Source: Sequoia sempervirens
Lineage: Eukaryota > Streptophyta > Pinopsida > Cupressales > Cupressaceae
Reading direction: 5' to 3'
Assembly (NCBI GenBank): GCA_007258455.2
Contig: VDFB02000001.1
Location: 18,127,461-18,191,460 of the forward strand
DNA length: 64,000 bases
Positions 48,318-60,560 of this stretch are shown here, in pieces. How positions within the stretch are numbered: position 1 is the first letter of the stretch; each line of letters starts with the position of its first letter. The notes beneath the pieces were generated by a model that saw only the letters and a program-made list of their open reading frames with translations, was not told the DNA's origin and did no database searches. Position numbers and translations under genes: made by a program.

Positions 48318-50690
48318 TGAACTGTAGATTTTTGGGAATGAGGTTTATAGGCTACTCTTGCACTCTTAGGATGTTTCACCTAAAAGGAGAGATAAAGTTC
48401 ACTCAAAATAAATGTGGCTCACTCAAATTAGGAAATGTACGGTGTTATTTAGACTAAATGGAATGATCAAAGAGAAATTAAATGAACTATTTGACTAATT
48501 ATGAATGCAAAACCTTAGAATAATGCAATGTTTGAAAACACAATGATGTTTGCAAAAAGCTTGAAACGATGAGTGAAAATTTAAACTAAACTAAACAGAA
48601 AGAAAAATATCAGAATATGTGCACCTGAGAAACTGAAGAAGATTGGAAAAAAATCTAGAAATTTGACAAAACCTAATTTTGGCTGACTGGGACTCATTCG
48701 CAACCCTAGGCGAATTAGTCCTAGGTTAGGGATTTCCTGCATAGGAGCTATTTTCTGCTAACTAGGTGTCTAGATTTTCATTTGACTGAAAATAACATCT
48801 CAGGAGGGACTCATTCGCCATGCAGGGTGAATCAGTCCACTTTCAAATTTCTATGATTTCAAATCTTTGTTCTGTACCTTGACACCTATACAACACTTTT
48901 TGGTGGATGCCTGAATCAGAATCTCAGAAAATTCCTACAAAAAAACTTTAAATTTTTTATCTAATTGGGGGTTTTCCTTGGTGAAACCCCAAGTTGGGTA
49001 ATCAAACTTTAAATGAATAAAAATCTGCATAAAACCCTAGCCTTAGATGTGTTAAAGACTATGAAACTATGAAGTATGTTAAGAACCCTATTCTATTGTG
49101 CACGAATAAGAAATGAAAATTTGATTTGAATGATGCAAGATCTCAACCCTAGAAATATCACAACACATAAAAAATGGAGATAAAATGACATGCAAATGCA
49201 ATGTAAATGGTATGTGTAGGATCATGATGGGCCAAAAAGTTGCAATATGATGCATATGTGGCTAACGACTTTTTTTACCCAAAATTGATGAAATGAAAAG
49301 GGTTTTTAAATGATATTCTAAGCTTTACACCAATATAAATTATGATTTACTTTGAATTTAATAAGTAATTATTACTCATTTTCTATTCAAATTGCAACTA
49401 AAGTCCTAATTGATAGGCTGATTGAAAAAAATCTATAGCTTTCAAATGGTATCATTTTTTGAATCCAAAACATGCGTCACATTCTATGCTTTGCATACTA
49501 TAGGATTAAAAAAGAAAAAATAAATTTTATGAAGTTTTGACCAAGTTAAGGTGGTCAAACATATGAGTTTTTTATATTTTTTAAAAGTTGTGATAAAAAA
49601 TTCAAATTAATTATTTACTTGGATAAAAATTACAAAAAATATGCATAACATCAAGACATGAGTCCTCGACTAATATCTAAAATTTTATAAAAAAATATTA
49701 TCATTTTATTATGGTTAGGGTGGTAAAATAGACAATTACTTATTTTTTCCCTAACATTTAAGTACTACTGCATTGAAATTTCAAATTTTCACCAAATAGA
49801 TTTATTTTTTCTTAAAAAAGCCTGGTAGTTTAGAAACTACATTCAATTTGCTACAGATTTTATTCTTACATATTTTTGGAATAATATAGATAACTTATTT
49901 AAATTTTTATGTCAAGTTGCCTAACTCTGATTTTTCTAAATTTTTTGCCACATAAGGGCCTATTTTTTCCAAGATGATCTTGCACATACCCTAAATGAAA
50001 AGTAAACCTTAATCTGAAGATAGAGAAGCAATGGAAGATGGAATCACCTTGAAAAAAATTCTTTAGGTGTTATTTAATAGATAGTTGCATCTCCTCAACT
50101 TAGATTTCTCCATGATTCACCATAGACATCCATCATCAACTCTTTGCAATGTTGAACTTTGATCCAAAAAGTGAGCTTGAAGACCTGCAAAAACCCTAGT
50201 TTGCTTCCCTAAAACTTCAACTTTGCTAATTAAACTTGTTGTAGAAGACTTGGCTTTATAAATTGCTTTTGCAAAATGAATAAAAGATGTGTAAAATTAC
50301 TAAAAATGAGTATTTTTAAGGAACAACACCTAATTTTCCCATTATTTAGACCTAAGAGGCTGATGTTCATCAAAAAATTAAGTTGAATTAATTGAATTCC
50401 TACTTAAAATTGAAATTTCTCTCGAAAGGGACTCATTTGCCACCCTTGGCGAATGGGTCCCACCAAAGGGGACTCATTCGCCCAAGGTGGTGAATGGGTC
50501 TCACTACTAATTTTTGAAGGTGGTTTTCTGGGATATGGAAGAATTGAATGTTTTTTATCAGGAATTAAGTGATTTTTTAGGTAAAACAAGCATCTAGATA
50601 AAAAATAATGGGTGTTAGGGGCCTATAAATGTCATTTTGAAGGATAAATGATGCAAGGGGACTCAAAAGAGGGTCCAATTTTCTATGACA
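48318..50690 (-). repeat. 5' LTR of element X (LTR-D), interrupted
   Basis: TGAACT start and TATGACA end on the plus strand. Without the 783-base TIR element it is close in length to LTR-C. Palindromes at 48690, 48806, 50428 and 50469. The TATA box found in other family LTRs is mutated here (50311). Confidence 0.88.
49209..49991. mobile_element. non-autonomous TIR element, copy 2, inside LTR-D
   Basis: Reverse complement of the element at 5308-6099 along its whole length, with matching TIRs (left GGTATGTGTAGGATCATGAT; right ends CACATACCC). The empty site is preserved in LTR-C near 38255 ('atttaaattaaaataaaacc'), and TAAATG is duplicated on both sides (49204-49209, 49992-49997), so the insertion post-dates the X LTR pair. 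Confidence 0.9.
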
Positions 50691-53620
50691 CACCACCATC
50701 ATCCAAAAATTGAGTAAATTCCTCCATCTCAAGCTCAGTAACATACTCTGATTCATTTCCCAAATCCACGCTTAGTTCAATGCAAAATATTTCTAAAGTA
50801 GGCTCAAAAAATTTAGGACAACTAGGGTCAACACAAGGGTATTCATATGCATTGGTAACTTCATGTGCATAATCAACTAGTAAGCATATTGACCTATGTG
50901 CCAAAGACTCGCTGTTATCTAAACCTTGTTCATTAGCAACTGAATAAGATTTTTTTCCTTCACACAAATGCTTTCTCTATTAGATGAAAGAATGTCCATA
51001 ATCATGCTATTAAGATAAGGAACATCAACCAAGAACTCAATTTCACATTCACTAGTATGATATCCACCATTGTTTGCATTATTTGGTTGCTCTATACATA
51101 GACCAAAAGGTTCTATAATATCAACAAGGTTCATCAAACTATTTCACATTATGAATGGGTAATAATGTTGATTCAAGGTCCATGTGCTTGTTAGGATGTA
51201 CATTTTGATAAGTCAATAATGAAACCATTTTTTCACCCATGAGTACATCTTCATGTATAGTTGAAATTTCTATATCTACTTCATGTAAATAGTCATGAGT
51301 AGTAGGGTTATAAGTACATTCATCAACATTTTCATCATTTCTAGCACTATATTTAAGATTAGTTGACAACAAACCCAAATCATATTCTAGGTATGTATCA
51401 AATCCAATGTGTTCATTCATTGGTGAGCAAGTGGTTTCATGAATATTTCTATTATTGCATCCTTCATATGACTAAAACACCTTTGGATCATCCCTACAAG
51501 AGCAATTAAAATCCTTAGAGAAACAATTAGAAACTCCAATTTTACCATGATCCGTAATCCCACCCACAAAATTTGTATCAAATGTAAAATTTTCATTGGA
51601 ATTTCCCCTAAGGAACTCACCAATGTGTTGCTTTGTTTTCCCATGGTCACATCTTGACCCTGTGTCAAATGCATCATCAGAGTTTTCAGCATAGAGTGGG
51701 TTGTCTCTACAGTAAAAGGGTCACCATTTCTTACCTCAAATATATGTGGAGACTCATTGTATAAGAAATTTTTCCTTAATTTTATTGTTGTCATACAAAT
51801 TTATGCCTCCTCAGTATGAAATTCCAAATCCCTTGAGTCATCATTGTACTCAAGGTCATTGCAATCACTTGAAGAGCATATAGAAAAAATTTCAACTTCA
51901 TCCCCATCATTGGTAATTGATTCACATTATGAAAACTCTTCGCATGAAGAAAATTTTTAACTCTCAAGAAAACATACATTTCCACTATTATCAACATATC
52001 CCCTATTATAAACAAAGGATTTCATCTATACTACATAAGAATAACCATAGTCAATAGAGGAATGACCAAATTCAATGTCATCACAATTACTATGGCTAGA
52101 AAACTCACCAATGTTGAGAATGCATTCAAATTCCTAAGAATGTATGCCTAAATTTTCATTTTCATTACCTTGATCACTAATTTTTGATAGAATATCAATA
52201 CCATTTGCATCATTTTCATTGATTAGATTGTGACACAGAGTGGCATCTTGTATCTCTTCTACTTCTTCATTATTCAAAACATCTGAAGGACAAAAGTCAT
52301 GCACATCTATTCTGTCATAATATTATGTATCTTCATTTGCATCATTATTTTATTCATCTACATATATGCTACTTGTGAATTGATTACAATCATTATATTC
52401 TCCCACACAACAAGATGGATGTTCATGTTTTAATACACTCTCTTCACTTGTTTGCACTATTTTCTTATTTTTCTCCATGAGACAGCTACCACTAACACTT
52501 TGAGGCACCAAATGCTATGGATAATCACACCTAGCTCCCTCTAAAATCTTTATCCAATTAATTACTTGGCTTAAGCTATGAGGCTTCAATTGCTTTGGTA
52601 AGGTACTCAACCCTAACTAGTAGATTTCACAAAACAGATCAATGAACATTGAATCTTCTAGTCTGACACTCTTGGGTACTTCCAACAAAGTATCCAAAAT
52701 TCTTGAGAACAAATCATAGGGCGATTCCTCTTTGTTCCTTTTCATTTTATAAAAAATTTTAACAAAAGACATTTGATCAACTTTTCTCAAATTACATTGA
52801 TGTTCAACTTGGAGCTCACCATGATATGAATACTATGATGATGTAGAAATCATAGCAGCAAAAGCATTATCATCTTGATAGAGTTCTCTATTGATTTATC
52901 TACTAATTATATTTTATTAAAATGTGCTAGGATAACTAACACCTGCATCCATGTATCCTTTCATCATTGAATATTTTAAGTTGTTTTCAATATTCATGGA
53001 AATTTGGTATCCTTGATGTAATGTTAGTGTCTTTTTTACCCTTAATACATAGCTCATATTACTGTCAAATGCACAAAGATACACAACCAAACACTCAACA
53101 TCGTTTGGTCATATTTTTTTAGGAATATCCCTTATTTCCTTTGAAAATATAAGATTGAAAGCATGAACCAACTCATCCACATTTTTATGGATTTCCATAA
53201 AGTTTAACCTTAACACATTTGGATTTACTCTTTCACCAAATTGTTCCATAAACACTACTTTAAAATCATCCCAAGAGTGTATGGAGCATGCTATTATATA
53301 GGAGAACCAATCTCTTGCATCTCCTTTTAAAGATTGAACAAATAACTTCAAGACAACATCCTCAAAATCCAATTCATGTAATCTCCCATCACATCAACAA
53401 ACTCTTGTAGATGTTTTCTTGTTGATTCAAACTTCTCACCATTGAACTTTGGTATCTTATCTTTAATTTTTGGTGGCACAACATTTGGGTAACCACAAAT
53501 GCTACTAAAATTTATAGCTCTATACCTTTCAATACTGAAATTTCTTTTACATGACATGGGTTCTCCCTTATGCATTGTAACATTCAATTCCCCATATGGA
53601 TGCATAGATTGATAATACAT
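50691..53620 (-). pseudogene. gag: gag and long acidic tail of element Y
   Basis: Starts at ATG 53620 (MYYQSMHPYGELNVTMHKGE). The gag domain follows: NVVPPKIKDKIPKFNGEKFE, a shift near 53375, then FEDVVLKLFVQSLKGDARDW, SWDDFKVVFMEQFGERVNP, LVHAFNLIFSKEIRDIP. Later blocks: YQISMNIENNLKYSMMKGYM and DLFSRILDTLLEVPKSV. From about 52500 to 50691 a highly acidic, Asn/Ser-rich tail (for example FSICSSSDCNDLEYNDDSRD) of several hundred codons has no known domain and runs into the X boundary in frame. No zinc knuckle seen. Stops and shifts throughout. Confidence 0.78.
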
Positions 53621-54260
53621 TTTTTCACACCTTTTACAAAGCTTATCACATTTACCTTATAATTACACAAGGAAGTTCAAATTCCCTTTGCAATTATGAT
53701 CTTAATCCTTTATAATGTAAATCTCCTATCTCTATTTTTCTTGAGATTCTCTACCATACTTCTTTGTCATAGTATATGAAATTCAATTTACAATTTAGAA
53801 GCATATAAAATTACAACTACTATTCCCTATCTTAGTGATATTTCACTAAATTGGGAATCATTTACATCTTAAGTCTTGAAATTTTCTCATAAATTGCTTG
53901 CAAGCATATAATATTTTCTTTAGATTTATTAGAATACCTAGAAATTTGTAGTAATCATTAACATTTTCTTCTTCAAAATTTATAGATTTGGAACTTTTAT
54001 GTATTCTTTATTAGGTTCTTTAGTCAGATTTTCCACCTCTCTTCACATAGGATCAAACTTCAAACAGTATGAATTTATTTTAAAGGTAAATTTCATTTCG
54101 GGTCTTCTCCCATAGTAGAGTCACGCCAAAATTCTCTAAAATTTGTTGCAACAAAACCTTTTATAGGTTCAAGAACTTTTCAAAATATGAATAAGATGCT
54201 CAAATCCACTGAATGCTTGAATTTGTGATATTACAGTCTACAACTGGATATTCAAAATTC
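53621..54260 (-). other. leader of element Y
   Basis: AT-rich untranslated region between gag ATG and PBS, with no coding or repeat structure that I can support. Confidence 0.5.
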
Positions 54261-54278
54261 TCCCCAACAAAGTCACCA
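54261..54278 (-). promoter_or_regulatory. primer binding site of element Y
   Basis: The minus strand reads TGGTGACTTTGTTGGGGA. It matches the Asp-tRNA type PBS that I recall for Athila-like elements at 13 of 18 positions; most differences are T where the consensus has C. It lies about eight bases from the LTR edge. Confidence 0.6.
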
Positions 54279-55210
54279 ATTCTATTAGTTTTTTTCTAGA
54301 AGAACCTTGAAATTCTCTAAAGGGTATCCAACCCTTATGCTCAAGATTTTTCAAAATTAGTGACCAACAAATAAGCAAGGATTTTGAGGCCCTTACTCCT
54401 ACTCTTTAGGCTCTGCGATACCTAGCAAGGTGTTCCTTATTGTGTTCATTTGGAATTTATTTGATTGAGAACACTTCTATACACATATAAATTCCTATTA
54501 ACTAAAAATAGACATCATTCACAAAAGGTTTGGTTAGCCTTTGAGCAAATTATGATCTATCACTAGGAATTACAGGATACTTCAAATTCATACATCGTAA
54601 TTGAAATATTTTTTTTAAGATTTGCATTATCATTTTGAATCCCTTGTTGATGCATTGTTAACTCTCTTATCTTTAAGATAATATAATGAATAGACCAATA
54701 CTCTATTTATTGGGAAAATGGAGTCAAATTTGTTACAACCAATAATACATTAGTCATTTAACTCAAAAATTGGTGGACTATTAGCATAATGCTTTATAGT
54801 ATGAAAACTTGCAGCGTCTAAAACATAACTTCTTACCAAATTCTATTCATTTTCCTTACAAACCTATGACCCTATTCAAGCATTTAATTAGTTCTTTGAG
54901 TTGAACCAAAAATAAGCCAAACATTCAATTAAACAATTGAAGATAAAGAATAGGACCATTGATAATTTCATTTATAATTTGCAAGAGAATTACTTTGGAG
55001 AGTATACATTCTAGAAATAATTTTTTCTTTCATATCTATGACTTCTATAATACCTTTTTAAGATCCTTACATATATGACTCCAACCCTAGACTCCATATA
55101 GTTCTATTCATTAGTCATCTATTTACAATATGCTTCTTCCTGACCCAATATTTTCACTAAGACCATCGTGTGACTCAAAATTTGAATCCTTTGTAATGAA
55201 CCCTAAAATT

Positions 55211-55220
55211 CCTTTTATAG
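55211..55220 (-). promoter_or_regulatory. TATA box of the Y 5' LTR
   Basis: CTATAAAAGG on the minus strand, conserved with 34577 and 4626. Confidence 0.7.
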
Positions 55221-55662
55221 ATCAAGGGAGAAACACAAAACCATATCATTATAGTTACATTTCATTTCAAAATTAATTTCATCTACATTTTAGATATTCA
55301 CCAAACAGTTTGCATGTTATCATTTGCAAATCATGTGAAAACAAAATTTTACACCATTTTCCAAAGATAAACCAGTAGAGACCACCAAAAACACCATTAG
55401 TTGGAGTTGAAACTCCACATTCCATATCCATATTGAAAAAAAAATTATTAATTATACTGGCCAGAAGGCACCCAAGTCAGAACAAGAGACAAAAAACCAT
55501 ATACATAGAGTAAGCTAGAACAATCACCAGAACAATATTATCATCAAAACTAAAAAAATAGAATCCAAGAAGGAATCCCACTGAATCAAAAAAGAATACA
55601 CACGTCCACTTGACGTCCTTGTAGAGGCCAGAGAAGCCATCACTTCTTCTTCATCAATGTCC

Positions 55663-56129
55663 TTACAGTAGCAAATAAGTATGCCTGCTTGGTGTCCTTA
55701 TTGAAATTGGGGAAATCACTACAATCTCATTAGTTGAGTCTACTAATTCAGTCATGGCCATAACATACTGGCAGTAACTTGAATCAATCTCAATCTCACT
55801 ATTTGAGGGATCACTTGGTACTTCAATGGGAGAATGATTCTTGTTCGAATAAGCTTGATGGTATTTGTTCTTCCTCACTACTTCTCTCTTAGGCCTATCA
55901 TACTTCTTACCTTTCCCCTTCACTAGTTCCTCTAAAAAATTCTACTTCTCAGATGATAGGCATGCTTGAAAATGTTTTGTATAGATTTCTTCCTAGCTCT
56001 TTGGGACCTTAGAGTTACAAGAACTTCAGACATACTTTCCTTGTCCTTTGGGACATCATCTTGTAACTCCTACAAGTTGAGTCTATGAGATCTTCATACA
56101 GGGGAAGCAAATATAGTAGACTTACTCAT
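55663..56129 (-). pseudogene. U3-embedded ORF of Y, 5' LTR copy
   Basis: From ATG at 56129: MSKSTIFASPV, stops, ELQDDVPKDKESMSEVLVTL, KKSIQNIFKHAYHLRSRIF, a one-base shift, then an open run 55923-55663 (GKGKKYDRPKREVVRKNKYH, SDPSNSEIEID, VVISPISIRTPSRHTY). It matches the 3' LTR copy more in protein than expected for random LTR drift in several blocks. No family recognised. Confidence 0.5.
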
Positions 56130-57385
56130 TTTCACTGGAAATATACTAAGAGCAATGGGACTTCACAAGTGCATACTAGAATGATCACCACTCTCCTCAC
56201 ATACTTAGAAATTTTAGCTATTGATTGCAATGGTGGAAAACAAAGGCTATCGAATCTCATTTATCATGCAACTGGAGTACGTTAATTATCAATGCTTAGT
56301 GAAAGGAAACATGAGTAAGCAAGAAATCAACCATTGGATTTTGCATCAAAATTGTTAATAACCCAAATGCATCAAAATTTGTGCATTATCCTTAATTATT
56401 ATATGAGAGTAATGATTCACATGCATCAGGATTCAATCCTATTAATCCTATAGGAATCCCTACCATTAATGCTCACTTACACGAAGCATAATGACTATCA
56501 TGCTCACATCTCTAGTTTGAAATAATGGTTGTTGATCTCCTAGTGAGGTGGTATGTTGAATGACTCAGATTGAGTTGACAAGTTTTCAATTCCATCATAA
56601 TTGCTTGCCAATTCCTAGCCAATGAAATTTGGCCAACTATACACCAACACATCCATCCATAGGATCCATCATTCATCTCCAAGGAGAGGAGAACTCCACA
56701 TCACGCCATCTTGTAGACCATGTAGATTTTAATAAAGTGTATTTTATTCATGTGGGGTGAGTGTGGAATGATAGAAATTTAGTCTAACCATCACATCTCG
56801 TCCATTGATTTGGAAACTTAATACACTAGGTTCAACAGTGAAGATCGGGCCCCACACTTGCAAAGGGACACACATTCATTGCCCGCTTACCCCACAACGT
56901 TTGAGAAACCACTATTTTATTCATACGAGGCTAGAAAGGAACAATGAAAATCAACTCTTGAGATTGTACGGTTAGTTAATTTGTACATGCGATAAAGTTA
57001 GTTCTAAAATGAGGCCATGACTAGGTCAATGAGACTTAACCCTTGGGAACAAAGACTTAAAACTTAGGTCTTTTAATTCAAAATTTTAACACGACCATAG
57101 GAAAAATTAAAGTGATAAGAAGTCATTTGATGACCAATAGACCTGAACAAAGGGGTTGGTAAAATGATGATTTCAATGGCTCAAGTTACAACTTAAGTGA
57201 ATTGGAACTAGGTACAATAGGTCAACAAGAGAAAAGGATGTCCAAAGGTTTAAGACCCAAATTTTTTAAAATTAGTGCTTCTAGACCATAACCCTAACCC
57301 ATCCCTTGGACACAGAAGCTCAAAAACATGACCAAACAAGAACCTGCTTAAAATTTTAAAAAACCTAAAAGGCTCTACTAGAGCT

Positions 57386-57790
57386 GATATAAGAGAAGCT
57401 ACAATTTCCATTCGCATCTACATGTCAATTATCCTTTTATAGCATGTTGTCAATGTTAAATGATTCAAACTTTCATAACAAATTCAATGTGAGATCCTTG
57501 TATTTCACTAATTTTTCATGCTTGGCTTGATATGTCCCATTTATTTACTTAATGACTAATTGCAAATCATCAAATATCTTAATATTTCAAATTTCCAAAG
57601 TAAAAATACCTTGTAAACCCACAATTAATGCTTCATATTCAGTTGTGTTGTCAGTGCATAAGAATTTTAAGTGATGATAATGGAATAGGATTTCCTATGG
57701 GCAGGACTATTATAACCCCAGTGTCAGAGCCTTTTCTACACTTAGATCCATCAAAGTATAATTCCCTTGTTCTTTCATCTTTCTAAATAG
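57386..57790 (-). pseudogene. pol: second (archaeal-type) RNase H of element H
   Basis: RELYFDGSKCRKGSDTGVII keeps the first Asp; NTTEYEALIVGLQG carries the Glu. The rest is degraded by stops. It is cut at the left by the Y insertion; the linker continues at 33657 and leftwards. Confidence 0.8.
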
Positions 57791-59230
57791 TCCACACATT
57801 CTCATCAGGGAATGTTTCTACATTAGGTAATGTGAGGGGTGAGGGATTATCTACTAAATGGTAGGTTAAGGATTTTTCTTTAATTTCCTTTTGTGAAACA
57901 AATTTAAGTTCAAACTCTATTAACAGCATAACCCATTTAGCCAAGCATCCTAATAAATTTGTATTACTAAAAATATTTTTTAGAGGATCAAATTTTTTCA
58001 TCACATGTATTTCAACATTTAGTAAGTAATATCTCAATTTACTTGTAGTGAATACAAGATTCAAACATTCTTTTCTTATTGTTGTGTATATTTTCTCATA
58101 ATCAATCAAAGTTCAACTAATGTAATAAATAGGATGCTCTTTACCATTTTCGTCTTGTTGAGCCAACAATGTTGCAAGAGCATGGAATGATGTTGTTTTG
58201 TAAAGGATGAAAGGTTTTTTTTGCATAGTGGATTGTAAAATAGGTGGAGTTGCAAGACAATCCTTCAAAATCTCAAAAGCATGTTTACAATACTCGTTCC
58301 AATCAAAGCGCACATCTTTCTTGATGAGATGTGTAAATGGTAATGTTCGATCAACTAAAGATGCTATGAAATGATGGATAACTTGAATTCTTCCTTGTAA
58401 GGTGAGCAATTGAGAGATGTTCCTAGGAGGTAGCATGTTAACTATAGCATCAATTTTCTTCATGTCCACCTCAATGCCTCTATGAGATACGATAAAACCT
58501 AGAATTTTTCCACTATCTACAGAAAAGACACTTTTTTTAGATTCAATCTAATGTTGTATTTCCACATTCGCTCAAATATTTTTGAAGGAAATTTACATTG
58601 TCTTTTATTGTTAAATATTTGGCTAGAATATCATCAACATAGTCTTCCAAAATTTTATGTATGTAATCATGAAATATCAATTTCATTGCTCATTAATATG
58701 TTGCAACTACATTCTTCAATTCAAAAGGCATCATGACCGAACAAAATGTTCCCAATGATGTTGTAAATGTTGTTTTATAATGGTCTTGAGGGTTCATAAA
58801 TATTTTATTTTACCCAAAAAATCCATCCATGAATGACAACAAAGCATGTCCCATAGTGGAATCTACTATCATGTCAATATTATGAAGGGGAAAATCATCT
58901 TTCAAAGATGCTTTATTCAAATCATAGAAATATGTACACATCCTAATATGATTATCAGGTTTTGGGACTACGACTATGTTTGAGATCCAAGGGGAATAAT
59001 CTATAGGTCTTATGAAACTAGCCTCAAGGAGTTTTTCAATATCTCCTTTAACTAGCAAGGCTATCATAGGATTCATCTATTGTATCTTTTTTCTAACCAG
59101 TTTAGCATTTTTAGCATAGACTATGTTGTGTGTCACAATCTTAGCATCAATTCTTGACATATCTAAATATTTCCAAGAATTTTTTTTAGGAAATTCATGG
59201 AATAAAATTGTGTGATCTTCTTATTCTTTA
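57791..59230 (-). pseudogene. pol: reverse transcriptase and Ty3-type RNase H of element H
   Basis: Reading leftwards: MIALLVKGDIEKLLEASFIR, PIDYSPWISNIVVVPKPDNH, DLNKASLKDDFPLHNIDMIV, LLSFMDGFFG, stops, KILEDYVDDILAKYLT with intact YVDD (58630-58641). 58469-58113 encodes DMKKIDAIVNMLPPRNISQL, LQGRIQVIHHFIASLVDRTL and HPIYYIS. RNase H continues to 57783 (LNLVFTTSKLRYYLLN). Closely related to the X copy. Several stops. Confidence 0.9.
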
Positions 59231-60060
59231 TCATTGAGTAACTTTCCTATCTTAATTACTTTTTCCTTATCATTGATGTCCATTCATGTGTCAATTTTAT
59301 CTCCTAGAGGAAGTGCACTTGGTCTTGGATATTTAGGGTTGTATTCTTCTTTACTCATACCTATCTCATTACTTTCCTTTTCTCCATATTTTTGTTTGAT
59401 TTTAATCATAGCACATGTAAAAAAATTATTTTTAGGAGGAGTAGATAGTTTTTCATAAAATCCTAGCATTTTCTTCAAGGCTTCATCATCTTCAAACTAT
59501 TCTCATCATGCTTAAAAATTCATATCAATAAATTTGGGATGTTTCAAGGTGAGACTAATTTTAGGTTTACACATAATGGTGTTGATGTTTAACAAAGGTC
59601 TTTTACTTGCTTGTGTTATCTTAGAAGGACAATATCCCAGATCATTTTTTTTTCTTTCGTGTTAGGTTCCACAAGAACACAAATTCCTTGTTCTTTGTTT
59701 CCACATCCTTTTCCACTATAACCCAATTGCATCATAATTTCATAAACTCTCCTATAAAGTCTTTCCATTTCTTTCTGGTTTGGTGGTTATTGATAATATA
59801 TCTCATCAAATTTTATTTTTTATTTTGTATCTTCTTCAAGGGTATATGAGGTAGATGCTTGTGATTTTTCTTTTGAGATTTGTCTTGAAATGACCATTGG
59901 TTGTGTTTTTTTTCATCTTATTTTCTTGTGATTATTTATTCTCCCATAAACAAAGGTGTTAACTCAAAGGAACCCCAATCATCATCTAATAACTTTGACA
60001 AAACTTCCATTTCTTTTTTGTCTTCCTCTATAGGTTCTTAGTTTGATATTGTAATCAATG
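59231..60060 (-). pseudogene. protease-RT linker with G-patch, element H
   Basis: 59770-59650 reads VYEIMMQLGYSGKGCGNKEQ, a G-patch-like segment matching X (46158-46358). 59478-59284 is an acidic/basic linker (KIKQKYGEKESNEIGMSKEE). Poorly conserved in between. Confidence 0.6.
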
Positions 60061-60560
60061 TGTTAGAGGACTAGTCATTACTTTTTCAACTTGTAGACAA
60101 CTTTCAGGTTCAGGGTCCATTTCAATTTGATATACCTTATTGTTGAAGGAATACTTCATTATAGAATCAAGGGTTGAAGGTATTTTATGCATTTAATGAA
60201 TCCAATGTCACAATATTATATGAAATATTATTAGGCATTACATGAATAGGGGTCTACAAGGTTTCTTTTCTAGTTGTAATAGGTAAAGTAATCACACCCA
60301 ATAGTTTTTTTCCTATTTTGTCAAATCTATGAATTAATAAAGAACTAGGTTGAATTTTTTACTTATCCACACCAAGTTTATCCAAAAGGTTTATGCTACA
60401 CACATGAAGAGCGGAGCCATTGTCAATAAGGGTTCTCTTTATTATTAATTTATTGTATCTCGATATTATCATCAAGGCATCATTTTTTTATGCAGGGGCA
60501 TCCCATGTTTCAAGCAATCTTGCGTCAACCAAAAATATTTGCATTCATGTTTTCTTGCAT
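60061..60560 (-). pseudogene. aspartic protease of element H, truncated
   Basis: Reading leftwards: LLETWDAPA, stop, KNDALMIISRYN, KRTLIDNGSALHVCSINLLD with the catalytic Asp intact (near 60415), LLGVITLPITTRKETL, TPIHVMPNNISYNIV. Homology to X fades at about 60560, so gag, leader and 5' LTR of H are missing: deleted or displaced beyond the assembly gap. Confidence 0.75.

Larger units (their letters stand above)
37370..50690 (-). mobile_element. element X: Tat-lineage Ty3/gypsy retrotransposon nested in Y
   Basis: LTRs at 37370-38990 and 48318-50690 flank PBS, a short acidic ORF, protease, G-patch, RT, two RNase H domains, integrase, an antisense PMD gene and a polypurine tract. CACCACC at 37363-37369 and again at 50691-50697 marks the target duplication (at least 5 bases). 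The element is minus strand and in the same family as G and H. Unlike G it shows no Retrotrans_gag domain. Confidence 0.88.
33658..57380 (-). mobile_element. element Y: gag-bearing LTR retrotransposon without pol, split by X
   Basis: Two LTRs of about 3.1 kb (33658-36751 and 54287-57380) flank internal DNA that, once the 13.3-kb insertion X is set aside, is only about 4.2 kb: PBS, leader, gag and a long acidic coding tail. No protease, RT or integrase of Y is visible, so it looks like a non-autonomous gag-only derivative. The Asp-tRNA-like PBS recalls Athila-type elements, but the lineage is not proven. It inserted into H between RNase H and integrase; target duplication not clearly readable (GTTGG versus GAGCT or GCTGA). 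Confidence 0.82.
54287..57380 (-). repeat. 5' LTR of element Y
   Basis: Aligns with 33658-36751 from 'tttttctag' to 'aaaaggctct'. The terminal dinucleotides are decayed (AG at the left, TA at the right, for TG and CA). TATA box 55211. On the right, RNase H of H resumes at about 57386 ('gatataagagaagc', matching 43926 in X). Confidence 0.85.

Noticed and set aside
33658..57380. Clear 5-base target duplication for element Y
   Set aside because: GTTGG on the left and GAGCT or GCTGA on the right match poorly; the insertion is supported by host-frame continuity instead.
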